Origin: Polyangiaceae bacterium | Lineage (GTDB): Bacteria; Myxococcota_A; Polyangia; Polyangiales; Polyangiaceae | Direction: 5' to 3' | Length of the DNA: 64,000 nt | NCBI GenBank assembly: GCA_023150915.1 | Contig: JAKLKA010000018.1 | Span: forward strand, 1 to 64,000 | In this document: in pieces, positions 8,811 to 18,041 of the stretch | Layout: each line of letters starts with the position of its first letter | Numbering within the stretch: the stretch's first letter is position 1 | Position numbers and translations under genes: made by a program | The notes under the pieces: model-generated | Told to the model about the DNA's origin: nothing | The model's database searches: none | The model's input: only the letters and a program-made list of their open reading frames with translations

Positions 8811-10136
8811 ATGGAAATCTTGATGGTCAGCCTCGAGCTCGCCCCGTACGCTCGCGAGACCGAGGCGGGTGACGCCGTGGCGTCCCTGGCCAAGGGTCTG
8901 AGGCAGCTCGGGCACAACGTCACGGTCGCCATCCCGCGGCAGCCGGGCTTCGACGAGTCGGGGCTGATGATGGCGCGTCGGTTGACGCCGCTGCCGCTCG
9001 CCGACGGGGGCGAGGTCCCGGTGCTCGACGCTCAGCTGCCTTCGGGCGTGAACGTCACGTTGTTCGACGCGCCCGTGCTGTTCGATCGTCCGCTGCCCTA
9101 CAGCGCCGACGGCGCGCCGCACGCGGACAACGCCCAGCGCTTCGCGCTCTTGTCGCAGGCCGCGGCCGCGCTGGTGCGGCAGCGTGCCGCGCAGGGCACC
9201 GCCTTCGACATCGTTCACCTGCACGACGCCCCGGCGGCGCAAGTGCCGGCGGCGCTGGCCGCAAGCCCCGGGCCCAGCGTGCCCACGGTGCTCACGATCC
9301 ACGACGCCACGATGCACCTCGAGTCGCTGCGCGCCGGCGTCACCCTGGCAGACGTCGTCACCAGCGTCTCGCCGGCCTACGCCGCCGAGCTCGCGGCTCA
9401 GCTCGAAGATCTGGGCAAGGCCGTGATCGGCATCACCAACGGTGTCGACGGCTCGGTGTTCAATCCGGCCACCGACTCGGCACTCCCCAGCAGGTTCAAC
9501 GCCGAAGACTCGTCCCACAAGGGGATCTGCAAGAGCACCGTTCTGCGCGAGCTGGAGCTGCCGGTGGAGCTCGACCGCCCGCTGCTCTTGATCGACGGCC
9601 CGCTCGGGCCCGAGCAGGGCCTCGATCTGGTGCTGGCGTCGCTGTCGGGCCTGCTCAAGACCGAGGCGGCGGTGGTGGTGGCTGCCGAGCTGCCGCTGGC
9701 CGCGGCAAAGAAGCTGAAAGCGCTGCGCTCGCGCCGGCGAGAAGACTTTGCGTTCGTCGAGCGCCCCACCGACCCCATCCGGCGCCGCCTGGTCGCAGCG
9801 GCCGATCTGGCGCTGTTCTGCCCGCGTCGTGCGCCCTGCGGTCAGGGCCAGCTGGTCGCGCAGCGCTACGGCGCCGTGCCGATCGCCCGCGCGGTGGGCG
9901 GCCTGGTGGACACCATCGTCGACTGCGACGCCTCGCTGGAGACGGGCACGGGCTTCTTGTTCGACGACGAGAGCGACGAAGCGTTGCTCGGCGCCGTGGG
10001 GCGCGGGCTGGCGGCCTTCTCGTCGGCGTCATTCCCGCGGCTGCGGCGGCGTGTCATGCGCCTCGACCTCGGCTGGGATCGGCCCGCTCGGCGGTACCTG
10101 CAGGTCTATCGGCAGGCGTTGGGCGCGGGGCGCTGA
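8811..10136 (+). CDS. Glycogen/starch-synthase-like GT5 protein, catalytic residues missing
   Basis: A 441-residue GT-B protein that aligns along its length with bacterial glycogen synthase: N-terminal MEILMVSLELAPYA, GITNGVDGSVFNP at 207-219, and APCGQGQLVAQRYG at 341-354. The residues needed for catalysis in E. coli GlgA are changed. The KTGGL loop that binds ADP-glucose reads RETEA at 15-19. The R/K pair of SRLxxQKG is lost around 260-272. The essential Glu of FEPCG is Ala341. I infer a non-catalytic paralogue or an enzyme with changed chemistry, perhaps a regulatory or carbohydrate-binding protein. The start is supported by the conserved N-terminal strand. The gene overlaps the convergent membrane-protein gene by 108 bases. 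Confidence 0.8.
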   Translation: MEILMVSLELAPYARETEAGDAVASLAKGLRQLGHNVTVAIPRQPGFDESGLMMARRLTPLPLADGGEVPVLDAQLPSGVNVTLFDAPVLFDRPLPYSADGAPHADNAQRFALLSQAAAALVRQRAAQGTAFDIVHLHDAPAAQVPAALAASPGPSVPTVLTIHDATMHLESLRAGVTLADVVTSVSPAYAAELAAQLEDLGKAVIGITNGVDGSVFNPATDSALPSRFNAEDSSHKGICKSTVLRELELPVELDRPLLLIDGPLGPEQGLDLVLASLSGLLKTEAAVVVAAELPLAAAKKLKALRSRRREDFAFVERPTDPIRRRLVAAADLALFCPRRAPCGQGQLVAQRYGAVPIARAVGGLVDTIVDCDASLETGTGFLFDDESDEALLGAVGRGLAAFSSASFPRLRRRVMRLDLGWDRPARRYLQVYRQALGAGR

Positions 10137-10964
10137 GCCGAGCTCGATCACGATCGCGAGCCACACCGCCCGCGCCGCGACCATGCCCAGCACCACAGCC
10201 TGGTGCAAGAAGGTGACTACGACCAGGCGCCAGCTGCCCGGTCGGCTCACGTCCACGATGCCGACCAGGGGTGCCACCAAGAGCGGAAGCACCAGCGCGC
10301 AGGCGACCAGGCAGAGCCAGCTGCCCCCGAGCGCCAGCCAGCGCGCCCGCAGCAGCGTGCCCGCCTGGCCGAGCGCGCGGCCCAGCGTGGCCCCGCGCGC
10401 CGACTCGATCCGGAACAGGTCTTCGTAGATCCCCAGGGCGGACGCCGCGGCCAGCACCAAGAGCCCGAGCCCCAGCGCCGAGAGGTCGGCGCTTTGCTCG
10501 GGCCACGACGAGGCCAGGCGCCGACCCAGCCGACCGAGCGCGAGCGCGCCGACGGCCAGCACCGCGCCCTGGAGAAACAGCCGGGCGCCGAACGACAGCA
10601 CGAAGCGGGGGAAGAGGGTGACCGCGCGTCGCACCCACTCGGCCGGCCCGCTGGGCTCGTCTTCCACCAGCGCTGCCAAGAGCGCCGCGGCCGGGATCAC
10701 CGACAGCGCGCCGAGCACCGTACCGATCAGCAAGGCGCCCTTCAGCTCCGAGCCCAGCACGCCCAGGGACAGCCGCAACGACTCGATCAGCTCGAGCCCG
10801 CCGGGATCGAACAAAATGGCGTCCCCGCGCGGGTGCTGAGCGGCCACCGTGCTGGTCAGCGCCCGGGCCAGGGGGCTGGCCAGGATCCACGCGGCGAGCG
10901 CCCGCAGGGCGTAGACCAAGGCCACGGCACGAACGGCGCGCCGGGTGCGGGCGAGGGCGCTCAT
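10029..10964 (-). CDS. Polytopic inner-membrane protein, unknown function
   Basis: A 311-residue protein with about six hydrophobic segments, at roughly 12-30, 85-110, 130-150, 165-185, 215-240 and 255-280. I recognise no family. The general pattern of long helices separated by short charged loops recalls conserved membrane proteins encoded at the end of envelope operons. Its ATG overlaps the stop codon of the M1 peptidase gene (ATGA), so it is the last gene of the minus-strand operon that begins with the ECF sigma factor. The C-terminal 36 codons lie antisense to the end of the glycogen-synthase-like gene. Confidence 0.65.
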   Translation of the reverse strand: MSALARTRRAVRAVALVYALRALAAWILASPLARALTSTVAAQHPRGDAILFDPGGLELIESLRLSLGVLGSELKGALLIGTVLGALSVIPAAALLAALVEDEPSGPAEWVRRAVTLFPRFVLSFGARLFLQGAVLAVGALALGRLGRRLASSWPEQSADLSALGLGLLVLAAASALGIYEDLFRIESARGATLGRALGQAGTLLRARWLALGGSWLCLVACALVLPLLVAPLVGIVDVSRPGSWRLVVVTFLHQAVVLGMVAARAVWLAIVIELGSAPRAQRLPIDLQVPPSGPIPAEVEAHDTPPQPRE

Positions 10965-12928
10965 GGTCCGATCAGTCCCAGCGCCAGCTGGACGGCGTAG
11001 GTCATGCGCTCGAGGGTGCGGTGCCCGAACTCGCCGCGTTGGCGCCGCGAGTTGTTCCCCAGGTTCTCGTCCAAGAGGACGTTCCGATCGGGATCGACCA
11101 CCGCCGCCACGACCTCGCTCGGGCCAGCGGCGTCGAAGGTGGCCCAGTCTTCGCTGGCCTGCCAGCGGCGCCGCTGCCGGGTGCCGTCGGCGAAGACCAG
11201 CTCCACGTCGACCGGGAAGCGCAGCGTGCCCTTGCGACGGACCAGCGCCCGACACGACCGCTGCTGGGCGCCGTCGCTTGCGATCGTGGTCCGCTCGGCG
11301 CCGTCGCCGAACACTCCGCGCGCCGGCCCTTGCTGCACGCAATCGAGATCGGCGAGCTCGTAGTCGACCCACCCCTTGTCGAACAGCGCCGCGCTGAGCG
11401 CATCGTGGGCATCGCTGCCCAGGTGGGTGCGGACGTCCTCCAGGAAGCTCTTCGGGCCCGGGTGGCGGAACCGCTCTCGGCGCGTGTAGCTCGCGAGCGC
11501 GCGCTCCAGGGCGTCGTGCCCCCAGACGTTCCCGACGGTCTCGAGCGCAATGGCGGTGCGGGCGTAGACCAGCGCCCCGATGGAGTCGAAGCTCGAGAAC
11601 CGCTCGGCGGGCTGCGCCACCGGGTGGTCGTGTCCCGCCCGGATGGCAAGGGCGCGGCGGGCCGCGGCGCCGGAGACCGAGAGGCCGGGCAGGGCGACCA
11701 TCGAGCCCGCGCCGTGGCGCGCAGACATGGCCCGCATCTCGGCGAAGGTGTCGAGCCCCTCGTCCAGGAACGGCCACTGGTGCTCGTTCGAGGCCAAGAC
11801 CCCCTGGAACCACTGGTGGCCGAGCTCGTGCACGGTGACGCCTTCGACCATGCGCAGGCCCGAGCTTGCCGCCCACCAGGGGCCGCCCGTGGTGATGAAG
11901 GTGGGGTACTCCATCCCACCGGCGTTACGGGCCTGCTCGGGCGGATGCACGACCGTGAGCGTGGGGTGGGGGTAGGCGCCGTACAGCCGACTGAAGCGTG
12001 GCAGCGCGAAGCGAACGGCTTCGACCGTGGCCGCCGCATTCGCTTCGTGCCCGGGCGGGTAGAGGAAGCGAACGTCGACGTTCTCGATCTGCTCGCGCCG
12101 CTCGCGAAAGTCGGGGAAGGCGGTCCAGGCGAAGTCGTGGACCGCGTCGGCGTGGAACTCGAGCCGGCGTCGCGCCCCCACGCGCTCGTCGCGAAGCTGC
12201 GAGCCGGTGGCGCCCACGACCATCTCGGCCGGCACGTCCAGGGTGACGTCGTAGCGGCCGAAGTCTGCGTAGAACTCGGCTTGCGGGTGGAAGGCGAAGT
12301 GGGCCCAGCGGCCGTCGGGCTCGCGCCGGGCGAGCTTCGGAAACCAGTGCCCTAGAAGGTGGAACGAGCCAACATAGCCGGTGCGCTCGACGATACTCGG
12401 CAGGCGGCTCTGCCACTCGAAGTCGATGTGCAGCGTGGCGCCGGGGGCGACCTCGGCCGGCAACGGCACGACGATGTCCGTCTGGTCGTCCGGATCGCCA
12501 GGGCTGTGGCGGGCGGCGCGCGGCCACAGATCGTCCGGGCCCAGCTCGCGGACCACCAGCCGCGACACGTCGATGTAGCCCCAGTCCGAGCCGTGGTCCC
12601 CGCTTCGGCCGGCGCCGAACGGCGACCGCAGGAACACCGTCTTGTCGTTCTTGAACGCGTTCAAATAGAGATGAAACCAGAGCTCGCGTGTCGGCTCGGA
12701 CGACGTGTTCGTCCAGGTGAGCGTGCCCTTGCCGGTGATGCGATGCGCGGGTACGTCCAGGCTGGCTTCCAACCGATACGACGCCACGCGCACCGGCTCG
12801 CCGTCGGGGGGGGCTGCCGGCCGCGCGCCCGCCGAGGGCTGGGCCTGGCTGTCGGTGCTGGCGACGGTGAGGGCCAGCCCCAGCAGAGCGAGCGCGACGC
12901 CCGCCGCCGCTTCAGCGAGTCGTGACAT
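10961..12928 (-). CDS. M1-family metallo-aminopeptidase, exported
   Basis: A 655-residue gluzincin peptidase. An N-terminal signal-like hydrophobic stretch covers residues 8-30. The M1 beta domain lies at about 48-245. The catalytic domain contains the exopeptidase-type GGMEYP at 337-342 and the zinc motif HELGH at 367-371, with the third ligand Glu390 (E-x18 after the second His). Downstream sequence includes a conserved Tyr region (ALVYAR). It probably trims peptides in the periplasm or on the outer face. Its start overlaps the upstream TPR gene by 17 bases and its stop overlaps the next gene (ATGA), placing it firmly in the sigma-factor/chaperone operon. Confidence 0.9.
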   Translation of the reverse strand: MSRLAEAAAGVALALLGLALTVASTDSQAQPSAGARPAAPPDGEPVRVASYRLEASLDVPAHRITGKGTLTWTNTSSEPTRELWFHLYLNAFKNDKTVFLRSPFGAGRSGDHGSDWGYIDVSRLVVRELGPDDLWPRAARHSPGDPDDQTDIVVPLPAEVAPGATLHIDFEWQSRLPSIVERTGYVGSFHLLGHWFPKLARREPDGRWAHFAFHPQAEFYADFGRYDVTLDVPAEMVVGATGSQLRDERVGARRRLEFHADAVHDFAWTAFPDFRERREQIENVDVRFLYPPGHEANAAATVEAVRFALPRFSRLYGAYPHPTLTVVHPPEQARNAGGMEYPTFITTGGPWWAASSGLRMVEGVTVHELGHQWFQGVLASNEHQWPFLDEGLDTFAEMRAMSARHGAGSMVALPGLSVSGAAARRALAIRAGHDHPVAQPAERFSSFDSIGALVYARTAIALETVGNVWGHDALERALASYTRRERFRHPGPKSFLEDVRTHLGSDAHDALSAALFDKGWVDYELADLDCVQQGPARGVFGDGAERTTIASDGAQQRSCRALVRRKGTLRFPVDVELVFADGTRQRRRWQASEDWATFDAAGPSEVVAAVVDPDRNVLLDENLGNNSRRQRGEFGHRTLERMTYAVQLALGLIGP

Positions 12929-13736
12929 CGGTGCCCAGCCCGATGACCTGCTGCTCGAAGAGGGTGAACACGATGCGGAGCGCGTCGAGGCGGGGCATGC
13001 CGCTGATGTCGAGCAACTCTTCGATGGTCGACGAGCCGTCCACCAGCGACAGCAAGAAGCCGGCGCGGTGATCGAGCGAAAGCCAGCGCACTTGATCGGG
13101 CGGCACGGCCACGTAGACCGGGCGATCGAGGGACCCGAGGCGGGCCGAATACATCTGGAGCAGGACGTCGCGGCAGCTCTCGGCGAAGCGCAGCGCATCC
13201 GGATGGCTCGGGTTCGATTCCAGCAGGCTCTCGGCCAGAACCAGCGCGCCGGTGAAATCGCCCGCGGCGTAGCGATCGCGCATCTTGGCTTCGGCCGGCT
13301 CCCCCACCTCGGGGGCCATCGGCGTCTCGAGCTCGAGCTCCAGGCTGCTGGCCGGGCCCCCGAGCTGCATCGGATCCGGCGACTTTGGCGACGACAGGTC
13401 TAGGCGCAGGTCGTCCACGGTGTGCCGTTCGCCGGGCTCGTCGAGCTCGAGGTTCGGGATGTGGAACTCGGGGGTGGGCGTGGGCTTGCCCGAGGGGCGG
13501 TCTTCGCGGGGCTGCACGCCCGAGCGCTCTTCCTTCTCGTCGACCTGCGCCATCGCGTGCTTCACGTAGTCGGCGGTCGGCTCTTCGGGGATGGCCGTCA
13601 CCCGATCGAAAGCGTTGGTTTCCAGGTCGGGGACTTGGTTCAGACCGGAAATGGGGATCTCACCGCTGGCGTCGTCGTCCCACGCCAGATCGATCAGATC
13701 CATCTCGTGCTTCGGTTTGCCGCTGTCTGTCCCCAT
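12912..13736 (-). CDS. TPR-like protein with C-terminal domain shared by myxobacterial regulators
   Basis: A 274-residue protein. The first 130 residues are acidic, Pro-rich and probably disordered. Residues 140-200 look like a short TPR-type helical repeat (YAAGDFTGALVLAESLLE). The last 60 residues (WLSLDHRAGFLLSLVDG, then a helix ending in VIGL) match a small domain that recurs in myxobacterial regulatory proteins and resembles a winged helix. A similar domain starts the J-domain protein upstream in the same operon. The gene begins 4 bases after the DnaK stop, so it may be a co-chaperone or substrate adaptor. An internal ATG 12 codons in is a possible alternative start. Confidence 0.65.
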   Translation of the reverse strand: MGTDSGKPKHEMDLIDLAWDDDASGEIPISGLNQVPDLETNAFDRVTAIPEEPTADYVKHAMAQVDEKEERSGVQPREDRPSGKPTPTPEFHIPNLELDEPGERHTVDDLRLDLSSPKSPDPMQLGGPASSLELELETPMAPEVGEPAEAKMRDRYAAGDFTGALVLAESLLESNPSHPDALRFAESCRDVLLQMYSARLGSLDRPVYVAVPPDQVRWLSLDHRAGFLLSLVDGSSTIEELLDISGMPRLDALRIVFTLFEQQVIGLGTDVTTR

Positions 13737-13740
13737 GCGC

Positions 13741-15567
13741 TCACGATCGGGCGACCACGCCCTTGAACATGCGCTCGGTGCGCTGCAGTTGCTCGACTTG
13801 CTCTTTCAGGCCGGCGGTGTCGCTCTTGGCGATGGCGGCCTGTGTGGCCTCGACGATGCGCTTGGCCTTGCTCATGGCGTCGCGGCCGAAGTCGGCGCCG
13901 CCCACCACCCGCTCGACGTCGGGGAAGAGGCGCTCCACCTCGGCAATCAGCGTCTCGGCCTGCTGCTTCAAGCCCTCGAACTCTTCGTCGTGGCGCCGTT
14001 CGACCATGTAGTCTTTGGCGTTCTCCATCATGCTCTTGATCTCGTCCTGGGTGAGCCCGCTGGTGGCGGTCACCTGGATGGATTGAGCCTGGCCGGTCTC
14101 GAGGTCCTTGGCGTGGACGCTGACGATGCCGTCGGTGTTGATCTCGAAGGTCACCTCGATTTCCACGTGGCCCTTGGGCGCGCGCCGGAGCCCGGTCAAG
14201 ATGAACTCGCCCAAGAGCTCGTTCTCGTCGGCCTTCTTGCTCTCGCCCTGCATCACCAAGATCTTCACCGCGGTCTGGTTGTCGCGGCTGGTGGTGAAGA
14301 CCTTGGTGCGGCTGGTCGGCACCGTGGTGTTCTGGGGGATCAGCTCCTCGAAATAGCTGCCGAAGGTCATGATCCCCAGCGCGTGCGGGGTCACGTCGAG
14401 GAGGATCATCTCGTGCTTGTCCTCGACCAGGGCCGCGCCCTGGATGGCGGCGCCGAGCGCCACGACCTCGTCGGGGTGCACGCTCTTGCTCGGCTCGCGC
14501 CCGAAGAAATCGGTGACCGCCTTCTGGATGGCGGGCATGCGCGTCATGCCACCGACCAAGATCACGTCTTCGACCTCGTCCACCCCCAGCTTGGCGTCGT
14601 CCAGCGCCTGCTTGCAGATGTCCACCGTCCGCTCGGTCAGGTCTTCGGTCAGCCCCTCCAGCGTCTGGCGGGTCAGCGTACGCTGCAGGTGAAGCGCCTC
14701 GTTCCGGCCCGTCGAGATGATGAACGGCAGGTTGATCTCGGTCTCTTTCACGCTCGACAGTTCGCACTTCGCCTTCTCTGCCGCGTCGCGCAGGCGCTGC
14801 AGGGCCATCCTGTCCTGGCGCAGGTCGATCTCGTGCTCTTCCTTGAAGCTCTCGACCAGCCAGTCGATGATCCGCGCGTCGAAATCTTCGCCACCCAGGA
14901 AGGTATCGCCGGTGGTGCTGACCACCTTGAACACGCCGTGGGCGCCGATCTCCAAGATGCTGATGTCGAAGGTGCCGCCGCCCAGGTCGTAGACCGCGAC
15001 CGTGCGGTCGAGATCTTTTCCGAAACCGTAGGCAAGGGAAGCCGCCGTGGGCTCGTTGATGATGCGGATCACGTCCAGCCCGGCGATGGCGCCGGCGTCC
15101 TTCGTGGCCTGGCGCTGGTTGTCGTTGAAGTAGGCAGGCACGGTGACCACGGCCTTGCTCACCGGGTGCCCCAGGTAGTCCTCGGCGATGACCCGCATCT
15201 CTTGCAAGATCATCGAGCTGACTTCGGGCACAGAGTAGGTCTTGTCGCGGAGCTTGATGCGGACGTCGGCGTGGGGGCCTTCCACGATCGAGTAGCTCGA
15301 GGTCATCAGCGCGTTCTTGACCTGCGGCGAGTTCCACTTGCGCCCGATCAGGCGCTTGGCGGCGTACACCGTGTTCTCGGCGTTGGTGATGGCCTGGCGC
15401 TTCGCGATGTGACCGACCAGTCGCTTGCCGGCTTCGGTGACGGCCACGATGCTGGGCGTGGTCTTGTACCCGCCGCGATTGGGGATCACCACGGGCGCGT
15501 CGCCCTCCATCACGGCCACGCACGAGTTCGTGGTGCCGAGGTCGATGCCGATGACTTTCTCAGTCAT
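13741..15567 (-). CDS. dnaK: DnaK (Hsp70) paralogue
   Basis: A 608-residue Hsp70 chaperone. The nucleotide-binding domain shows GIDLGTTNS at the start, YDLGGGTFD and VGGMTRMP. The substrate-binding domain begins near residue 390 (LLDVTPHALGI). It is about 30 residues shorter than housekeeping DnaK and ends in KGVVARS, without the conserved acidic EEV-type tail. That points to a specialised paralogue rather than the main DnaK. In Myxococcus such a paralogue (SglK) is needed for social motility and exopolysaccharide. Whether this is the same gene I cannot tell. It lies 36 bases after the J-domain gene and 4 bases before the TPR gene, so a chaperone set is encoded together. Confidence 0.92.
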   Translation of the reverse strand: MTEKVIGIDLGTTNSCVAVMEGDAPVVIPNRGGYKTTPSIVAVTEAGKRLVGHIAKRQAITNAENTVYAAKRLIGRKWNSPQVKNALMTSSYSIVEGPHADVRIKLRDKTYSVPEVSSMILQEMRVIAEDYLGHPVSKAVVTVPAYFNDNQRQATKDAGAIAGLDVIRIINEPTAASLAYGFGKDLDRTVAVYDLGGGTFDISILEIGAHGVFKVVSTTGDTFLGGEDFDARIIDWLVESFKEEHEIDLRQDRMALQRLRDAAEKAKCELSSVKETEINLPFIISTGRNEALHLQRTLTRQTLEGLTEDLTERTVDICKQALDDAKLGVDEVEDVILVGGMTRMPAIQKAVTDFFGREPSKSVHPDEVVALGAAIQGAALVEDKHEMILLDVTPHALGIMTFGSYFEELIPQNTTVPTSRTKVFTTSRDNQTAVKILVMQGESKKADENELLGEFILTGLRRAPKGHVEIEVTFEINTDGIVSVHAKDLETGQAQSIQVTATSGLTQDEIKSMMENAKDYMVERRHDEEFEGLKQQAETLIAEVERLFPDVERVVGGADFGRDAMSKAKRIVEATQAAIAKSDTAGLKEQVEQLQRTERMFKGVVARS

Positions 15568-15603
15568 ATTTGCCTTTCCAAGCCTTCATGCGAGCTGAAC
15601 GGC

Positions 15604-17133
15604 TCAAACTTCACCGCGTTTGAGCCGTTTGATCCAGTCCTTGACCGTATCATCCCCCGGGGCCATCTGCGAAACGCGCTCGAACTCGGCCAGCGCGCTC
15701 TCTTTCATCCCGGCCTTGACGTAGATTTTCGCCAGTGTGAGCCGGGGTTCCACCGACTTCGGCGCCAGCCCCACGGCCTTGCGCGCCATGTCGCCGGCCT
15801 TGCGCAGGTCCCCGTTGCCTTCGTACAGGCACGTCGCCACCTTGTCGAACACGGTCGCATTGGGCTTGCCCCGCGACACTTTCTCGTAGGTCGCTGCCGC
15901 CTCGAGCCAGTGCTTGTTGGCCTCTTCGTACCTTGCCTGCTCGAGATAGGTGTCGGCCAAGAGCGCCGCGGCCTTCTCTTGTGCGTCGTCGAACCGCGCC
16001 TTGAGCGCGGCGTCGTCCGGGGCCAAGGTGACGGCGATGCGCAGGGCGTTTGCCGCCGAGATCACGTCGCGGGTGGCCATGGATGCGTCCGCGGCTTCGA
16101 CGTACTTCTTCACCTGGTTGTCCCGCGCCTGGCTCAGCCGCGACTCGTAGCGGCGCTTGAGCTCGTCGGCCACGTGCTCTTGGATCACCGCGCGGCTCAC
16201 CTCGGGCGGGGGCGCCGAAGCCCGGGCCGGCGGGGCCAGGGACCCGCGAAGCTTGCGGGCCAGCGCGCGGCGGCGCTCTTCTGGATCGGACGCCGGCGGA
16301 ACGGAGGCGCTGGGGGGTGCGTGGCTGGCGCGCTCCGAGATCCGCGCTTCTTGCTCGATCCGCTGGCGCACGGCCTCGAGCTCGATGCTCTCGACCCGGA
16401 ACGACTGCTCGAGCTTCTTGGTTCGCCGCTGCGACTCGAGATAAGCGTCGTACTCGTCGCGCGTCTGCTTGCGGCTGAGGACCTCTTGCGCCTCGGTCAG
16501 CCGCTGGAACACCCGCTCGAGCTTGGTCTTGAAGCTGCCGAGCTGCTTTCCGTAGTACTTGTCCGGGTGGAAGGTGCCGACGATCTTGAAGTAGGCGTCC
16601 TTGATTTCCTTCTTGTCGGACGCCGTCGAGACCTCGAGCAGCTCGTAGTGGGTCGCGGTGTCCAGCCGGTAGAAATAGTCGAGGACCTTGCGCTTGCGCG
16701 GCAGATCCAGATCCACGGCCTCGTCCAGCTCTGCCGGGTCGTAGAGCGCCGAGGCGGGGTGCTCCGCGTCCGGGTGCTCGGTGGCCTGGGCCTCGATGAC
16801 CGGGTGCGAGATGCGAACCCCCGGCGGCGCGCTCGATCGGTCATGCGGCGGGGGTGCCGACGGCGTCACCTTGTCGTACCGAACCGCGCCCAGCTCGACC
16901 AAGCGTTTCAGGCTCTGGAGCACGCGACCGCCGTCCAGGCCGGTGGCCGCGGCAATGTCGGCTTCGCTCGAGCGACCGTCCACCCGCGTGAGCACGAACG
17001 CCTCTTCCGGCCCGATCGGCAACGTGCGCATGTCGACGCCCGCGACCGGACACGGCAGCTGACCCTCTTCACTCGGCGGCACGGACGTTTTCGGCTCCCG
17101 GGGTGCAAAATACAGCCCCCGTGCGGAATGCAT
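15604..17133 (-). CDS. J-domain / TPR co-chaperone
   Basis: A 509-residue protein. Residues about 25-90 form a small winged-helix-like domain seen in other myxobacterial proteins. A Pro- and His-rich linker follows. A J domain spans about 160-225, with the essential HPD at 189-191 that stimulates DnaK ATPase. A charged coiled-coil segment leads to TPR-like helical repeats from about 345 to the C-terminus. It is the obvious partner of the DnaK encoded 36 bases downstream. I chose ATG 17133, 17 bases after the acyltransferase stop, because GGAG lies 11 bases upstream. Starts further upstream would overlap the previous gene. Confidence 0.85.
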   Translation of the reverse strand: MHSARGLYFAPREPKTSVPPSEEGQLPCPVAGVDMRTLPIGPEEAFVLTRVDGRSSEADIAAATGLDGGRVLQSLKRLVELGAVRYDKVTPSAPPPHDRSSAPPGVRISHPVIEAQATEHPDAEHPASALYDPAELDEAVDLDLPRKRKVLDYFYRLDTATHYELLEVSTASDKKEIKDAYFKIVGTFHPDKYYGKQLGSFKTKLERVFQRLTEAQEVLSRKQTRDEYDAYLESQRRTKKLEQSFRVESIELEAVRQRIEQEARISERASHAPPSASVPPASDPEERRRALARKLRGSLAPPARASAPPPEVSRAVIQEHVADELKRRYESRLSQARDNQVKKYVEAADASMATRDVISAANALRIAVTLAPDDAALKARFDDAQEKAAALLADTYLEQARYEEANKHWLEAAATYEKVSRGKPNATVFDKVATCLYEGNGDLRKAGDMARKAVGLAPKSVEPRLTLAKIYVKAGMKESALAEFERVSQMAPGDDTVKDWIKRLKRGEV

Positions 17134-17150
17134 GCCGAATTTTCTCCAAA

Positions 17151-18041
17151 TCAGCCAGGGCTCGGCGCCGCCATCCACAACCACCATTCGGGGGCCGCAG
17201 AAATAGCCTCCGAGAGCGCCGACGCAACGCGCTGCGTCATGGTCTGGAGTGAGCCGCACGTGGGGTCGATCCGCCTCACGCGCAGCCGAAATCGATCGCT
17301 GCCGGGCAGCGGGGCCAGCGTGCAGATCAAGAGCGGCACCCGGGCGGCGCGCGCGACCCGGGCCGGACCGGACGGCATGGCCATGGTCTGACCCAGGAAG
17401 GCGACCGGGACGCTCGCGACCCGCGCGGGCAGATCGGGGAGGAGGCCGACCAGCTTGCCCCGGCGCAGCGAACGCACGATCCGCGTGCTCGCGCCCGGAC
17501 GCCCGCGGTGGATCACGGTCACGCCCCGTTCCAGCCGGTGGCGATCGACGTGCGCGTCGAGCCCGGGGTCGTAGCTCTCTCGCACGACCACGGCGGGGGC
17601 GAGCCCGGCCTCGGCCACCGCCGGCGCGAGCAGCTCGAACGGGCCGAGGTGGGCGCTCACGACCACCGCGCCGCCTGCCTGCTCGAGCTCGCATCGCGCC
17701 GCAGCATCGATCTCGATCCAGTCGCTGGGCCGCACCTCGGGGCGGCGCAGCAACAGCGTTGCCGCAAGGCTGGTCCCCGCGTTGACGAAGCACGAGGTGG
17801 TGGCGCGTTCGGCCACCTCGGCAGGGAGCGCGAGCGCGGCGCGGTGTCGGGCGCGGCGCGCCAGCGCGGGCGCGACCCAGGGCGTCAGCCGGCCGAGCGC
17901 GCGGCAGGTCGCCAGCAAGAGCGGCGCGGGCAGCCGATCGGCCACCACCAGCAACCCGCGGACCAGCCCGCGAATCACGGCGTTCTTCAGCCATTGCCGC
18001 CGTGTCCAGCGGCCGCCGGAGCGGGCGTCGTGCGGGGTCAT
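17151..18041 (-). CDS. LpxL/HtrB-like acyltransferase
   Basis: A 296-residue protein of the lauroyl/myristoyl acyltransferase superfamily that acylates lipid A and related lipids at the inner membrane. The catalytic H-x4-E motif is SAHLGPFE around residues 129-136. LLPDLPARVASVPVAFLGQ around 200 and the MPSGPARVA block match the family. A hydrophobic N-terminal segment (about 25-50) fits membrane attachment. It is slightly shorter than typical LpxL (about 305). The substrate could be lipid A, phosphatidylinositol mannoside or another glycolipid. Its start overlaps the stop of the lipoprotein gene before it (ATGA). Confidence 0.8.
   Translation of the reverse strand: MTPHDARSGGRWTRRQWLKNAVIRGLVRGLLVVADRLPAPLLLATCRALGRLTPWVAPALARRARHRAALALPAEVAERATTSCFVNAGTSLAATLLLRRPEVRPSDWIEIDAAARCELEQAGGAVVVSAHLGPFELLAPAVAEAGLAPAVVVRESYDPGLDAHVDRHRLERGVTVIHRGRPGASTRIVRSLRRGKLVGLLPDLPARVASVPVAFLGQTMAMPSGPARVARAARVPLLICTLAPLPGSDRFRLRVRRIDPTCGSLQTMTQRVASALSEAISAAPEWWLWMAAPSPG

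Noticed and set aside
13591-17391. Very long open frame opposite dnaK and the J-domain gene
   Set aside because: In GC-rich DNA the antisense frame stays open by chance; it shows no domain and lies fully over conserved genes.
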